Positions 18,528 through 26,935 of a stretch of DNA of 64,000 bases are shown here, piece by piece. The DNA comes from Alphaproteobacteria bacterium (GTDB lineage Bacteria > Pseudomonadota > Alphaproteobacteria > UBA828). A program made the position numbers and the translations under genes. The notes beneath the pieces are model-generated. The model made no database searches, was not told the origin of the DNA, and saw only the letters and a program-made list of their open reading frames with translations. How positions within the stretch are numbered: the first letter of the stretch is position 1; each line of letters opens with the position of its first letter. The stretch covers positions 78,257 through 142,256 of the forward strand of contig JAJDUK010000056.1 in assembly GCA_022826665.1 (NCBI GenBank), given 5' to 3'.

Positions 18528-20732
18528 TTGGCGGGCAAGCCGGCTCCCTTTCCGACCAGGGACGAGGTTCTGCGCTTTGTCCGGGAGAGCCCGGGCAAGA
18601 CGGGAATGCGCGAGATCGCCCGCGCCTTCAACATCCGCGGCAACGATCGCGCCGCGCTGAAGGATCTCGTGCGCGCGCTGGAGGCGGAAGGCGCAATTGA
18701 CGCGCGCCGCACGCGGCGCCGCCCGGCCGGCACCCTGCCGTCGGTCACGGTGCTGGAGGTCGACGGCCTCGACGCGGACGGCGCGCTCACGGCCCGACCG
18801 ACGCGCTGGGACGAAGACGATCCGCCCCCGCCGATCATCCTCGACCCCGCGCCCCGCGGCGTTCCCGAGCCGGGGGAAGGCGACCGCGTGCTCGCGCGGC
18901 TCAGGCCCGCGCCTGATGGCGGATATCTGGCGCGGCCCATGCGCGTGCTCGATGCAGGACCGCGCCGGGTGGTCGGCGTCTTCCGCGCCACGGGCAGCGG
19001 CGGCGGCGTGATTGAGCCCGCCGAGCGCCGCGCCCGCCGCGATCTAACGGTGCCGGCGGAGCAGACAGCCGGCGCCCGCACGGGCGAGCTGGTGGTGGGC
19101 GAAACCGAGCCCGGCAGCCGGCTCGGGTTGGCCGACGCCAGGGTGGTCGAGCGGCTGGGCGACGCGGACTCGCCCGGTGCGATCAGCCTCGCGGCGATCC
19201 ACGCCCACGGCCTGCCGCTCCGCTTCTCCGACGCGGCGCTGGCCGAGGCGGCGCAAGCGGCAGCGCCGGACCTCGAAGGCCGCGCCGACCTGCGGGCGCT
19301 GCCTCTGGTGACCATCGACGGCGCGGACGCCCGCGATTTCGACGACGCGGTCTGGGCCGAGGCCGATCCCGCGCCCGACAATCCGGGCGGCTGGCGCGCG
19401 CTCGTCGCCATCGCCGACGTGGCCCACTTCGTGCGTCCCGGCAACGCTCTCGACAGGGCGGCACAAGAGCGCGGCAATTCCGCCTACTTCCCCGATCGCG
19501 TGGTGCCGATGCTGCCGGAGGCGCTCTCCGCCGAGCTCTGCTCGCTGAAGCCGGATGTCGACCGCGCCTGCCTCGCCGCGCACCTCCGCATCGACGCAGA
19601 GGGCGAACTGCGCGATTGGCGCTTCGAGCGTGCGCTCGTGCGCTCGGCCGCGCGCCTCACCTACGACGGCGTGCAGCAGTCCTTCGAGCGCGGCGGCGAT
19701 GGCCTGCCAGCGCCGGTCCGCACCTCGATCGCCGCGCTCTACGGCGTCTACGCCGCGCTCAAGGCGGCGCGGGCGCGGCGCGGCGCGCTCGACCTGGAGC
19801 TACCGGAGCGTGAGATCACGCTCGCCGATGACGGCACCGTCGCTCGCATCGGCTTCGCCCGCCGCCACGACAGCCACCGCCTGATCGAGGAGCTGATGAT
19901 CGCAGCCAATGTCGCTGCTGCGAGCGCTCTCGAAGCCAAGCATGCACCCTGCATGTACCGCGTCCACGACCGGCCCGATACCGCGAAGCTCGACGTGCTG
20001 CGCGAGTTCCTCCGCAGCCGCGGGATCGCTCTGCCGCGCAGCGGCGCGCTCAGCCCCGATACCTTCAATCGTTTTCTCGCCCTGCTCGAGAACCCGCGCG
20101 ATGCCGGCATCGCCAGCCTGATGATCCTGCGCGCCCAGGCGCAGGCCGCCTACAGCCCGCGCAACATCGGCCACTACGGGCTCGGCCTCGTTCGCTACGC
20201 CCATTTCACCTCGCCGATCCGCCGCTACGCCGACCTGCTGGTGCATCGCGCTCTGATCGACGCTTACGGCCTCAGGCCAGGCGGGCTTGGCCGCACCGAA
20301 CCGGAGGCGCTGGAGCGCGTCGGCACGCACATCTCTTCCACCGAGCGGCGCGCGCAGGCCGCCGAGCGCGATGCCGGGGATCGGTACTGCGCCGCCTACC
20401 TGGCCGATCGCGTGGATGCGGAATTCGACGGGCGGATCGCCGGCGTGACACGCTTCGGCATCTTCGTCGCCCTCGACGAGACCGGCGCGGAGGGACTGGT
20501 GCCGGGCGCGACCCTTGGGGCCGCTCGCCCGCGCTTCGACTCCCGCCGGCATTCGCTCGCGGTCGATGGCCGCATACTCCGCTTGGGCGATCCCGTGGTC
20601 GTGGCGCTCAAGGAGGCTGATCCGATTGCCGGCGGCCTCGTCTTCTCGCTCTCTGCCGTGAACGGCGAGGCCTGGGAGTCGTCGCGGGGCCATGACGGCG
20701 GGCGGCGCGGGAGGCCGCGGCGGCGGCGCTGA
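18528..20732 (+). CDS. rnr: Ribonuclease R
   Basis: A 734-residue RNase II-family 3'-5' exoribonuclease that degrades structured RNA. An N-terminal winged-helix segment (FVRESPGKTGMREIARAFNI) is followed by cold-shock domains. The RNB catalytic domain has TIDGADARDFDDAVW, which holds the acidic metal ligands, and HFTSPIRRYADLLVHR. A C-terminal S1 domain (FDGRIAGVTRFGIFVAL) completes it. The start is a TTG; this extends directly into the family N-terminus and no better start is near. The placement right after topA is common in alphaproteobacteria. The next gene begins two bases beyond its stop. Confidence 0.95.
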   Translation: MAGKPAPFPTRDEVLRFVRESPGKTGMREIARAFNIRGNDRAALKDLVRALEAEGAIDARRTRRRPAGTLPSVTVLEVDGLDADGALTARPTRWDEDDPPPPIILDPAPRGVPEPGEGDRVLARLRPAPDGGYLARPMRVLDAGPRRVVGVFRATGSGGGVIEPAERRARRDLTVPAEQTAGARTGELVVGETEPGSRLGLADARVVERLGDADSPGAISLAAIHAHGLPLRFSDAALAEAAQAAAPDLEGRADLRALPLVTIDGADARDFDDAVWAEADPAPDNPGGWRALVAIADVAHFVRPGNALDRAAQERGNSAYFPDRVVPMLPEALSAELCSLKPDVDRACLAAHLRIDAEGELRDWRFERALVRSAARLTYDGVQQSFERGGDGLPAPVRTSIAALYGVYAALKAARARRGALDLELPEREITLADDGTVARIGFARRHDSHRLIEELMIAANVAAASALEAKHAPCMYRVHDRPDTAKLDVLREFLRSRGIALPRSGALSPDTFNRFLALLENPRDAGIASLMILRAQAQAAYSPRNIGHYGLGLVRYAHFTSPIRRYADLLVHRALIDAYGLRPGGLGRTEPEALERVGTHISSTERRAQAAERDAGDRYCAAYLADRVDAEFDGRIAGVTRFGIFVALDETGAEGLVPGATLGAARPRFDSRRHSLAVDGRILRLGDPVVVALKEADPIAGGLVFSLSAVNGEAWESSRGHDGGRRGRPRRRR

Positions 20733-20734
20733 TC

Positions 20735-21946
20735 GTGTCCTCCGCCCGCACCCGTTGGGACATCGTGGCCCTCGCCTTCACGGCCGGCTACATGGTGGGC
20801 ATGCAGGTCGGCAAGGTGCCGCCCGCGCTGCCCATGCTGGAAGCGGAGCTCGCCCTGCCCCGCGTCATCGCGGGGCTGATCGCGTCGTCCTTCTACGGCA
20901 TGGGCGCGGTCCTGGGGGTTGCTGGCGGGGTGATAGTCGACCGGGCTGGCATCGGGCGCATGGTCTTCGTGGGCGGCGCCGTGATGGCCTGCGCGAGCCT
21001 TGCCGGGGGCTTCGCGGAGAACGGCGCGCAGCTGCTCGCGGCCCGCGTTGTCGAGGGCTTCGGCTTCGCCACCCTCACGGTTGCCGGGCCCAAGATGCTC
21101 GTCGCTGCGACCGATACCGGCGTGCGCCGCTTCGTCCTCGGCGTCTGGGGCACCTACATGCCGGTCGGCATCGCGCTCTCGCTGGTGATCGCGACGGTGC
21201 TGCTGGATACGGTCGGCTGGCGCGGCCTCTGGTTCATCAATACCGGGCTGATCCTGCTCTTCCTGCTCGCCTTCGCCTGGGTCGCGGCGCCGGGGCGCTG
21301 GCAGATGCCGTCGGCCGGCACCACGTTCGACCGTGCCGGCGTGCGCGCGACCCTGGCGCGGCCGGGGCCCTGGCTCTTCGGCGTTGCCTTCGCGATTTTC
21401 GCCGTGCAGTGGCAGGCGCTGATGGCGTGGCTGCCCACCTTCCTGATCGAGACGCAAGGCCGCTCGGTCGAGGCTGCCGCGCTCTTCACGGCGCTCTTCG
21501 TCCTTGCCACCACCGTGGGCTCCGTGGCCAGCGCGTGGCTCTTGCAGCGCGGCGTCGCGCGCTGGCTGCTGCTGGGCCTCACCTTCACAGGCATGGGTGT
21601 ATGCGCGGCGACGCTCTTCGCGCCCTTCACGCCCGTCGCCGCCAAGATTCCTCTGGCCGTCTGCTTCGCCTTGGCGGGTGGCCCGTTACCCGCTGTCTGC
21701 TTCGAAGGCGGCATCGCCCACGCGCCAAGCCAAGCGCAGGTGGCGATGGCCGGCGGCTTCGTCGCGCAGGGAGCCGCACTCGGCGCCGTGCTCGGCCCGC
21801 CGCTGCTGGCTGTGGTGACCGAGGCGCTCGGCGGCTGGGACGCAGCATGGTGGACCATGCTGGTCTGGTCCTCCCTCGGCATGGCAGTCGTTGTCGGCGT
21901 GTGGCGGGCGGACGCACGTCTCGGGCGATTGGCGGCTGCGGCATGA
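20735..21946 (+). CDS. MFS transporter
   Basis: A 403-residue major-facilitator carrier with about twelve hydrophobic helices. Recognisable family features are GVIVDRAGIGRMVFVGG in the loop between helices two and three and a pseudo-repeat in the second half. It is most like the cyanate/nitrate-type permease group in general form, but the substrate is not evident. The start is GTG two bases after the rnr stop, so it is likely co-transcribed. Its stop overlaps the following secreted esterase-like gene by four bases (ATGA), linking transport to the product of that gene. Confidence 0.85.
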   Translation: MSSARTRWDIVALAFTAGYMVGMQVGKVPPALPMLEAELALPRVIAGLIASSFYGMGAVLGVAGGVIVDRAGIGRMVFVGGAVMACASLAGGFAENGAQLLAARVVEGFGFATLTVAGPKMLVAATDTGVRRFVLGVWGTYMPVGIALSLVIATVLLDTVGWRGLWFINTGLILLFLLAFAWVAAPGRWQMPSAGTTFDRAGVRATLARPGPWLFGVAFAIFAVQWQALMAWLPTFLIETQGRSVEAAALFTALFVLATTVGSVASAWLLQRGVARWLLLGLTFTGMGVCAATLFAPFTPVAAKIPLAVCFALAGGPLPAVCFEGGIAHAPSQAQVAMAGGFVAQGAALGAVLGPPLLAVVTEALGGWDAAWWTMLVWSSLGMAVVVGVWRADARLGRLAAAA

Positions 21947-22932
21947 TGGGCGGACGCTCTCTGGTGCGCATCGTCGTTGCCGTCGCCATGGCCAGCGCGA
22001 TGGCGCTGGCCTGCGGCGATGCGTTCGCGGCATCCGCCTCGCTCTCCTCGCGCCCGGTCGCCCTCGACCCGACCGACCGCACCGTGCGTCAGGTCGGCCG
22101 CCTGCACTTCCTCGGCGGGTTGGATCTAAGATGGAACAAGCCGGGATTCGGCGGGCTGTCGGGCCTCAGCGTCTCAGTCGACGGTCAGCTTACCGCCGTC
22201 ACCGACCGCGGCCAGTGGTTCAGTGCCCACATCGTGCGGGACGATGCCGGACGCCTCGTGGGCCTGGCGGACGCCGCAATGGGGCCGCTCCTCGATGCGG
22301 AGGGCCGGCCGTTGCAGGGGCAGTGGCGCGACGCCGAGGCGCTGGAGCGCCTGCCGGGCGGCGACAGGCTGGTGAGCTTCGAGCAGCGTCACCGCGTCTG
22401 GCGCTACCCGTTGGAGACCGGTGGGCTAAAGGGTCGCCCCGTGCCTTATCCGGCCCCAAAAGGCATCGCGGCCGCCCCCGACAACGGCGGGCTGGAAGCG
22501 CTCACGCCGCTTGCCGACGGCCGCATCCTGATGCTGGCGGAAAGCCTCAAGCGAACCGGCGGCGCCCGCGCCGGCTGGCTCGTCGGAGACGGCAAGGTCG
22601 ACACTTTTGGCTACCGCACCGCGCGGGACTTCAAGCCGACGGACGCGGCGACGCTGCCCAACGGCGACGTGCTCGTGCTTTCGCGCTATTTCAAGCTGCT
22701 CGGCGGCTTCAAGGCGCGGCTCGAGCGGATTCCCGCCGGCGCCATCGAGGGCGGTACCGTGCTGAAGGGCGAGCTGCTCGCTCGCTTCACGCCGCCGCTT
22801 ACGGTGGACAACTTCGAAGGCTTGGCCGTGACGCACGATACGGACGGCGGGACGCTCGTCTACATCCTCTCCGACGACAACTTCCATTTCCTCCAGCGCA
22901 CGCTCCTGCTCCTCTTCCGCCTCGACGAGTGA
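21943..22932 (+). CDS. Secreted esterase-like / phytase-like beta-propeller protein
   Basis: A 329-residue exported protein. Residues 1-29 form a signal peptide ending AFA. The mature part shows the esterase-like-phytase arrangement: GGLDLRWNKPGFGGLSGLSV, then TDRGQWF, a blade with DAEALERLPGGDRLVSFEQRHR, GLEALTPLADGRILMLAES and the final VDNFEGLAV...YILSDDNF. Members of this family are annotated as phytase-like or esterase-like; biochemistry for this subgroup is uncertain. It is translationally coupled to the upstream MFS carrier. The start Met-Met is at the ATGA overlap. Confidence 0.85.
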   Translation: MMGGRSLVRIVVAVAMASAMALACGDAFAASASLSSRPVALDPTDRTVRQVGRLHFLGGLDLRWNKPGFGGLSGLSVSVDGQLTAVTDRGQWFSAHIVRDDAGRLVGLADAAMGPLLDAEGRPLQGQWRDAEALERLPGGDRLVSFEQRHRVWRYPLETGGLKGRPVPYPAPKGIAAAPDNGGLEALTPLADGRILMLAESLKRTGGARAGWLVGDGKVDTFGYRTARDFKPTDAATLPNGDVLVLSRYFKLLGGFKARLERIPAGAIEGGTVLKGELLARFTPPLTVDNFEGLAVTHDTDGGTLVYILSDDNFHFLQRTLLLLFRLDE

Positions 22933-23012
22933 CGACCTGCTCGGCCCCGCGCGGCGCCCGGCCGATGGTGCTACCATCGGGCCAAGACGCAGAGCGGTGC
23001 GGGCGGAGAGTC

Positions 23013-24287
23013 ATGGGCTACACGATCGCGGAAAAGATCATGGGGCGCGCGAGCCGGGCGGGTGTGCCGGTGCCGGCCGGCGCGGAGGTCGAGGTCAAGC
23101 CCGACTACGTGCTGGGCTACGACTTCCCCGGCTACCTCGACCTCATCTTCAAGCAGATGAAGGAGGAGTTCGGCATCGAGCGCGTCGCGGAGCCGGAACG
23201 CTACGCCCTCTTCATCGACCACATGGTGCCGGCCAACACGCCCGACGAGGAGGAGCTGCACATCGTCACCCGCACCTGGTGCGCGGAGAACAGCGTCAAG
23301 CTCCACGAGCGCGAGGGCATCGGCCACCAAGTGGCGGCGGAGGCGGGCTATGCCGTGCCCGGCGGCTTCGTCGTCCACTTCGACGGCCACATCGCACAGC
23401 TCGGCGCCTTCGGCACGCTCGCCATCGGCATCCACACGCAGCTCCTGGAGGCCTTCGTCCGCGAGCGTATCGACTTCACCGTGCCCGAGACCACGCGGGT
23501 CGACCTCACCGGCCGGCTCGCGCCCGGCGTGATGGCACGCGACGTGTTCCACCATCTGGTGCGCGTGCTCGGGCCCCGCTCCTGCCGCTTCCAGGTGCTG
23601 GAGCTCGGCGGGCCGGCGCTCGGCGACATCTCGCTGGAGGGCCGCCAGACCATCACCGGGCTCGCCATGTTCACCGGTGCGCTCACCGCGATCTGCAACC
23701 CGGACCGGCTCGCGCTCGACTACGCGCGCGACCACGTGACCGGGCCCTTCGAGCCGCAGGTGAGCGACGCGGACGCTACCTACGCCGCCCTGCACGAGGT
23801 CGACCTGACCGATCTCGCGCCCATCGTCGTGGTGCCGCCCAACCCGGCCGCCACCGCCGACCTCGCGGACCATGCCGGGCTCGAGGTCCAGGCCGGCTAT
23901 CTCGGCTCCTGCGCCTCCGGCCGGCTCGAGGACCTGCGCGCCGCCGCCGCGGTGCTCAAGGGCCGCCGCGTTGCGCCGGGCTTTCAGCTCCACGTCGTGC
24001 CCACCAGCCAGGCGATCATGGCGGACGCCGCCCGCGAAGGCCTGCTGACCACGCTGATCGAGGCCGGCGCCTTCGTCACCTCGTCGTCGTGCGACTACTG
24101 CTACGGGCGGATCGCCACCATGACCGCCGGCCAGCGCGCGGTCTCCACCGGCACGCTCAATGTCACCGGACGCATGGGGAGCCCCGACTCCGAGATCTAC
24201 CTCTGCAATGCCGCGGCGGTCGCCGCATCGGCGCTGGAAGGGCGGATCGCCGACCCCCGTCCTTATCTGGCCGAGACCGGGCAATGA
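23013..24287 (+). CDS. Aconitase-superfamily hydro-lyase, large subunit (isopropylmalate/homoaconitase-like)
   Basis: A 424-residue catalytic subunit of a two-subunit hydro-lyase. The three [4Fe-4S] cysteines are Cys300 in YLGSCASGRLEDL and Cys360/Cys363 in SSSCDYCYGR, and IDHMVPAN at 68-75 is the substrate-side His motif. The length fits the short LeuC/HacA-type subunits. Canonical LeuC usually reads GSCTNGR and GPSCGACLG, so the ligand loops here are divergent. Its ATG overlaps nothing upstream, and its stop overlaps the small-subunit start by four bases. The surroundings contain no leucine or lysine pathway genes, so the substrate is open. See the small subunit for further difference from LeuD. 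Confidence 0.85.
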   Translation: MGYTIAEKIMGRASRAGVPVPAGAEVEVKPDYVLGYDFPGYLDLIFKQMKEEFGIERVAEPERYALFIDHMVPANTPDEEELHIVTRTWCAENSVKLHEREGIGHQVAAEAGYAVPGGFVVHFDGHIAQLGAFGTLAIGIHTQLLEAFVRERIDFTVPETTRVDLTGRLAPGVMARDVFHHLVRVLGPRSCRFQVLELGGPALGDISLEGRQTITGLAMFTGALTAICNPDRLALDYARDHVTGPFEPQVSDADATYAALHEVDLTDLAPIVVVPPNPAATADLADHAGLEVQAGYLGSCASGRLEDLRAAAAVLKGRRVAPGFQLHVVPTSQAIMADAAREGLLTTLIEAGAFVTSSSCDYCYGRIATMTAGQRAVSTGTLNVTGRMGSPDSEIYLCNAAAVAASALEGRIADPRPYLAETGQ

Positions 24288-24802
24288 GCCTCACGCCCCT
24301 GCGCGGCCGCGTCGCCTACGTCTTCGAGGAGGCGGATTTCGACGTGGACCAGATCGTGGGCGTCGAGAACATCCGACTCACCGACCCGGACGCGCTCGCG
24401 GCCTGCGCCATGCGCCGCTTCGACCCCGGCTTCGCCGAGAAGGTCGCGCCCGGCGACGTGATCGTCGGCGCGGAGAATTTTGGGTACGGCCATCCCCACT
24501 TCGCGCCGATGATCGGGCTGCGCCGTCTCGGCGTCCGCGCCGTGATCGCGGACTCCTTCGCCACCGGCTACTGGCGGGAGGAGATCGCCGAGGGCTTCCC
24601 GCAGATCGCCTGCCCCGGCATCACCGGCCTCGTCCAGCGCTGGGACGAGATCGAGATCGACTGGGCGGCCGCCGAGGTCCGCAATCTGAGCCGGGGCGGC
24701 GCGCTCGCCATCGCGCCCTACTCGACCGCCGAGCGCGGCATGCTGCAGGCCGGCGGCCTGATCCCCTACCTGCGCGAAAAGCTCGCCGCGGGCAGCGGCT
24801 GA
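24284..24802 (+). CDS. Aconitase-superfamily hydro-lyase, small (swivel) subunit
   Basis: A 172-residue swivel-domain subunit coupled by ATGA to the large subunit. It has the glycine-rich loop GAENFGYGHPHFAPM. In LeuD and homoaconitase the same loop reads NFGCGSSREHA, where the serines and arginine contact substrate carboxylates; here those positions are Gly-His-Pro-His. The rest of the fold is kept, with LGVRAVIADSFATGYWR matching the usual GIRAVIAPSFARIF. The pair therefore probably uses a substrate other than isopropylmalate or homoaconitate. That is inference from the changed binding loop. The gene ends six bases before a convergent hypothetical gene. Confidence 0.85.
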   Translation: MSLTPLRGRVAYVFEEADFDVDQIVGVENIRLTDPDALAACAMRRFDPGFAEKVAPGDVIVGAENFGYGHPHFAPMIGLRRLGVRAVIADSFATGYWREEIAEGFPQIACPGITGLVQRWDEIEIDWAAAEVRNLSRGGALAIAPYSTAERGMLQAGGLIPYLREKLAAGSG

Positions 24803-24808
24803 GTCCTT

Positions 24809-25273
24809 CTACGATCCGGATCGGTATTTCTCCGGCATCTGCGGGCTGTTGGCCGGATTGGTGTCGTGCTTGGCGAGCCGGGTCACCACGCCGGCGCCCA
24901 CCAGCGGAGCGAGCGCGACCTCCAGCGCATCCGCCTTGTCTTTGGCATAGACCTCCGCGCCGCCAACGTAGATCGAGAACGATTTTTGGTACTTCGCCTG
25001 TTTGGTCGGGTCGGCGATCGCCGCCTTGGTCCAGGCGTAGAGCGGGTAGTGCTCGACGCCATGCTCCTCGGCCTCCGCGCAATAGCCGGCGAAGGCGTCG
25101 TACTGGCAGATCAGCCGCGCATCGTGGGCAGCGAGAATGTCCTGCAGCGGCCCGAGCCCCGCATGCTCCCCACCGGCCCGCGCCGCCCCGGCGGCATCCT
25201 CCGCCAGATCGACGCGAAGCTGGTATTGCCACACCTCCGACTCGCTCCGTGAGCCGGATGGTTCATTCGCCAT
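24809..25273 (-). CDS. Hypothetical protein, 154 residues
   Basis: I do not recognise this protein. It is 154 residues, without signal peptide or membrane segment, so it is probably cytoplasmic. It begins with a polar 20-residue stretch and then VWQYQLRVDLAEDAAGAAR. The middle is aromatic-rich (YDAFAGYCAEAEEHGVEHYPLYAWTKAA), and it ends MPEKYRSGS. The ATG at 25273 follows GGAGGTG, which makes the gene believable; a longer upstream frame lacks such a site. GC content is like the chromosome, so it belongs to the core side of the boundary with the AT-rich island that begins just beyond it. Confidence 0.7.
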   Translation of the reverse strand: MANEPSGSRSESEVWQYQLRVDLAEDAAGAARAGGEHAGLGPLQDILAAHDARLICQYDAFAGYCAEAEEHGVEHYPLYAWTKAAIADPTKQAKYQKSFSIYVGGAEVYAKDKADALEVALAPLVGAGVVTRLAKHDTNPANSPQMPEKYRSGS

Positions 25274-25317
25274 CACAGACACCTCCACGCGGCTTGTCAT
25301 CAAGAAATCTGTCGTCA

Positions 25318-25803
25318 CTAGCGTGGGATATCATCGTCGAGGTTCGACGGAAGCGGTGCATTGGAAGGAGCTGACACATTGCCAAAATCTTGTGGCGGTT
25401 CGTCTGGAGGCCGATGCGAGCTGAAATGCTTCAGCTCGATCAGTCCGTATGTGTTGGGAGATGGGCGTGTGAATACATCCCCACGTCGCACATAAGCCGC
25501 CAAAGAGCCCGTGAGGGATGCCTTGTTTTGGCGGGTAAGCTCTCTGCCAAGGTGCTGCAGCAGTTCATCGATGTGTACAGGAGCGCCGACCTTCAGGATC
25601 ACGTCACGAGCCTGCGCCACTGAGCTGCCTTTCCTTAGGGCCGTCTCATCAGATTGCTCGTCTTGAACTTCCTTCTCGACGGCTCTGAGAATATCTTTCA
25701 GAGCATTCAGATAAACCTTGGCAGCCTCCAGCTTGCGCTCAAGTGATTGAATTTCAGACATTTTCCTCTTAATCTTCGCCTCAATGACAGATCGCTCTGA
25801 CAT
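25318..25803 (-). CDS. Coiled-coil plus winged-helix protein of unknown function
   Basis: A 161-residue protein encoded in AT-rich DNA. Residues 1-55 are a long charged helix likely to form a coiled coil (KRKMSEIQSLERKLEAAK). Residues about 60-125 look like a winged helix of the HARE-HTH or Mrr-N sort (SVAQARDVILKVGAPVHID, then SLTGSLAAYVRRGDVF). A disordered Pro/Ser/Asp-rich tail follows. Start ATG 25803 has AGGAG eight bases upstream. It is divergent from dinD across 67 bases. It may be a dimeric DNA-binding regulator of that pair, or the DNA-sensing part of a defence island. No enzyme domain is visible. Confidence 0.7.
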   Translation of the reverse strand: MSERSVIEAKIKRKMSEIQSLERKLEAAKVYLNALKDILRAVEKEVQDEQSDETALRKGSSVAQARDVILKVGAPVHIDELLQHLGRELTRQNKASLTGSLAAYVRRGDVFTRPSPNTYGLIELKHFSSHRPPDEPPQDFGNVSAPSNAPLPSNLDDDIPR

Positions 25804-25827
25804 GGCATAGACTCCTGCATGTGGCAC

Positions 25828-25841
25828 ATGATACACATCAT
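25828..25841. promoter_or_regulatory. Candidate operator between the divergent winged-helix gene and dinD
   Basis: A 5-bp inverted repeat, ATGAT-ACAC-ATCAT, is placed midway in the 67-base divergent region. A minus-strand TATGAT (25842-25837) overlapping it could be a -10 box for the winged-helix gene, but no convincing -35 is seen. I find neither an E. coli-type nor an alphaproteobacterial LexA box here, so SOS control is not supported by this segment. Confidence 0.35.
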
Positions 25842-25870
25842 ATCACAGGTGGCGTGTGGAGTCGTGAAGA

Positions 25871-26719
25871 ATGGCAGACGAATTGTCACGCAGTCCCAGG
25901 TATCGAAGTACGATTGACCGCTTAGAGGAACTGCGGCGCGTTAGCAGCCGTGGCTCAGAATATTGGTACGGAAGGGAAATCCAAGGAGCATTGGGCTACA
26001 CAGAGTGGCGAAATTTCGAAGGTGTGATCGATCGCGCGCGTTCATCGCTTCTGGCCAATGCGGTCTCTCCGTCACATCATATTGTTGAGACCACCAGGAT
26101 GATGCCAATTGGAAATGATGGCAGGCGGCAACAGGCAGATTTCTTCCTCTCACGTGCTGCTTGCTATCTCATTGCTATGAACGGAGATCCCTCGAAGCCG
26201 GAAATAGCCGCGGCACAGGCGTATTTTGCTGTGCAGACAAGAGAAAGAGAAGTAGAGAAGTTAGAGAATGAAGATAGAAAACGAATAAACTTGCGCGAGA
26301 AGATAACAACATCGTTCAAGAACGTGAGTAAAATGGCGAGCAGAGCAGGAGTGAGTAACCGCAAACTGCCAGTCTTCCACAATGCTCGTTATCAAGGTCT
26401 TTACCGAATGTCGGCAAGAGACGTGAAGGATTTGAAGGGTATTGGGCAAAAGGCCAATCCATTTGACCACATGGGGGCGCTCGAATTATCCGCAAACGAT
26501 TTTCAAATGAACTTGGCGGCAGAAACTATCGAAAAGGAGAGTATTCGAGGAGAGTCGAGAACAATTCGGAAAAACATGGAAGTAGCGGAAAGAGTTCGAC
26601 AGACGATGATCGACAGCGGAGCGCGCCCGCCTGAAGAGCTTCCAACTGCCGAGCCAATCAAGAACGTAGTCAAGCGACTGAGAGACCAAGAGAAGCTGGA
26701 CAACGGTCCGGACTCCTAG
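25871..26719 (+). CDS. dinD: DNA damage-inducible protein D
   Basis: A 282-residue DinD homologue. The Bro-N-like N-terminal domain reads WYGREIQGALGYTEWRNFEGVIDRA, followed by ADFFLSRAACYLIAMNGD and the strongly conserved AAAQAYFAVQTRE. The C-terminal half contains KNPFDHMG-like QKANPFDHMGALELSANDFQMNL. E. coli DinD is SOS-induced and inhibits RecA strand exchange. GC content and codon use are much lower than in the flanking genes, pointing to recent acquisition. It is divergent from a coiled-coil/winged-helix gene. No obvious terminator follows; 26720-26935 contains no recognisable gene. Confidence 0.9.
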   Translation: MADELSRSPRYRSTIDRLEELRRVSSRGSEYWYGREIQGALGYTEWRNFEGVIDRARSSLLANAVSPSHHIVETTRMMPIGNDGRRQQADFFLSRAACYLIAMNGDPSKPEIAAAQAYFAVQTREREVEKLENEDRKRINLREKITTSFKNVSKMASRAGVSNRKLPVFHNARYQGLYRMSARDVKDLKGIGQKANPFDHMGALELSANDFQMNLAAETIEKESIRGESRTIRKNMEVAERVRQTMIDSGARPPEELPTAEPIKNVVKRLRDQEKLDNGPDS

Positions 26720-26935
26720 TTGGTAGTCCTGACTAGATTTCTGGTCGATTCTCCAACACTGACCTTTGATTTGAGCCTTTCATGTATCCAATCTAAACGC
26801 TTCGGCGCGTTCCCACGCCGTGCCACTTGGATGTCCAGTCTGACCCGTCTCTCGAATGCCGTTCCTGCCGCGTTCCCGTGGCGACTTGTCTCCCCGCCCC
26901 GCGCCAACGGCGAATCGTCCGCTATGATGCGCGGC

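Noticed and set aside
25803..25871. LexA box controlling dinD
   Set aside because: Neither GTTC-N7-GTTC nor CTG-N10-CAG is present in the divergent region, so SOS control cannot be supported from this DNA.
26720..26935. Possible tRNA or small RNA between dinD and pxpB
   Set aside because: Only a short stem (AACGC/GCGTT near 26797) is present. No cloverleaf or TTCGA-type T-loop was found.
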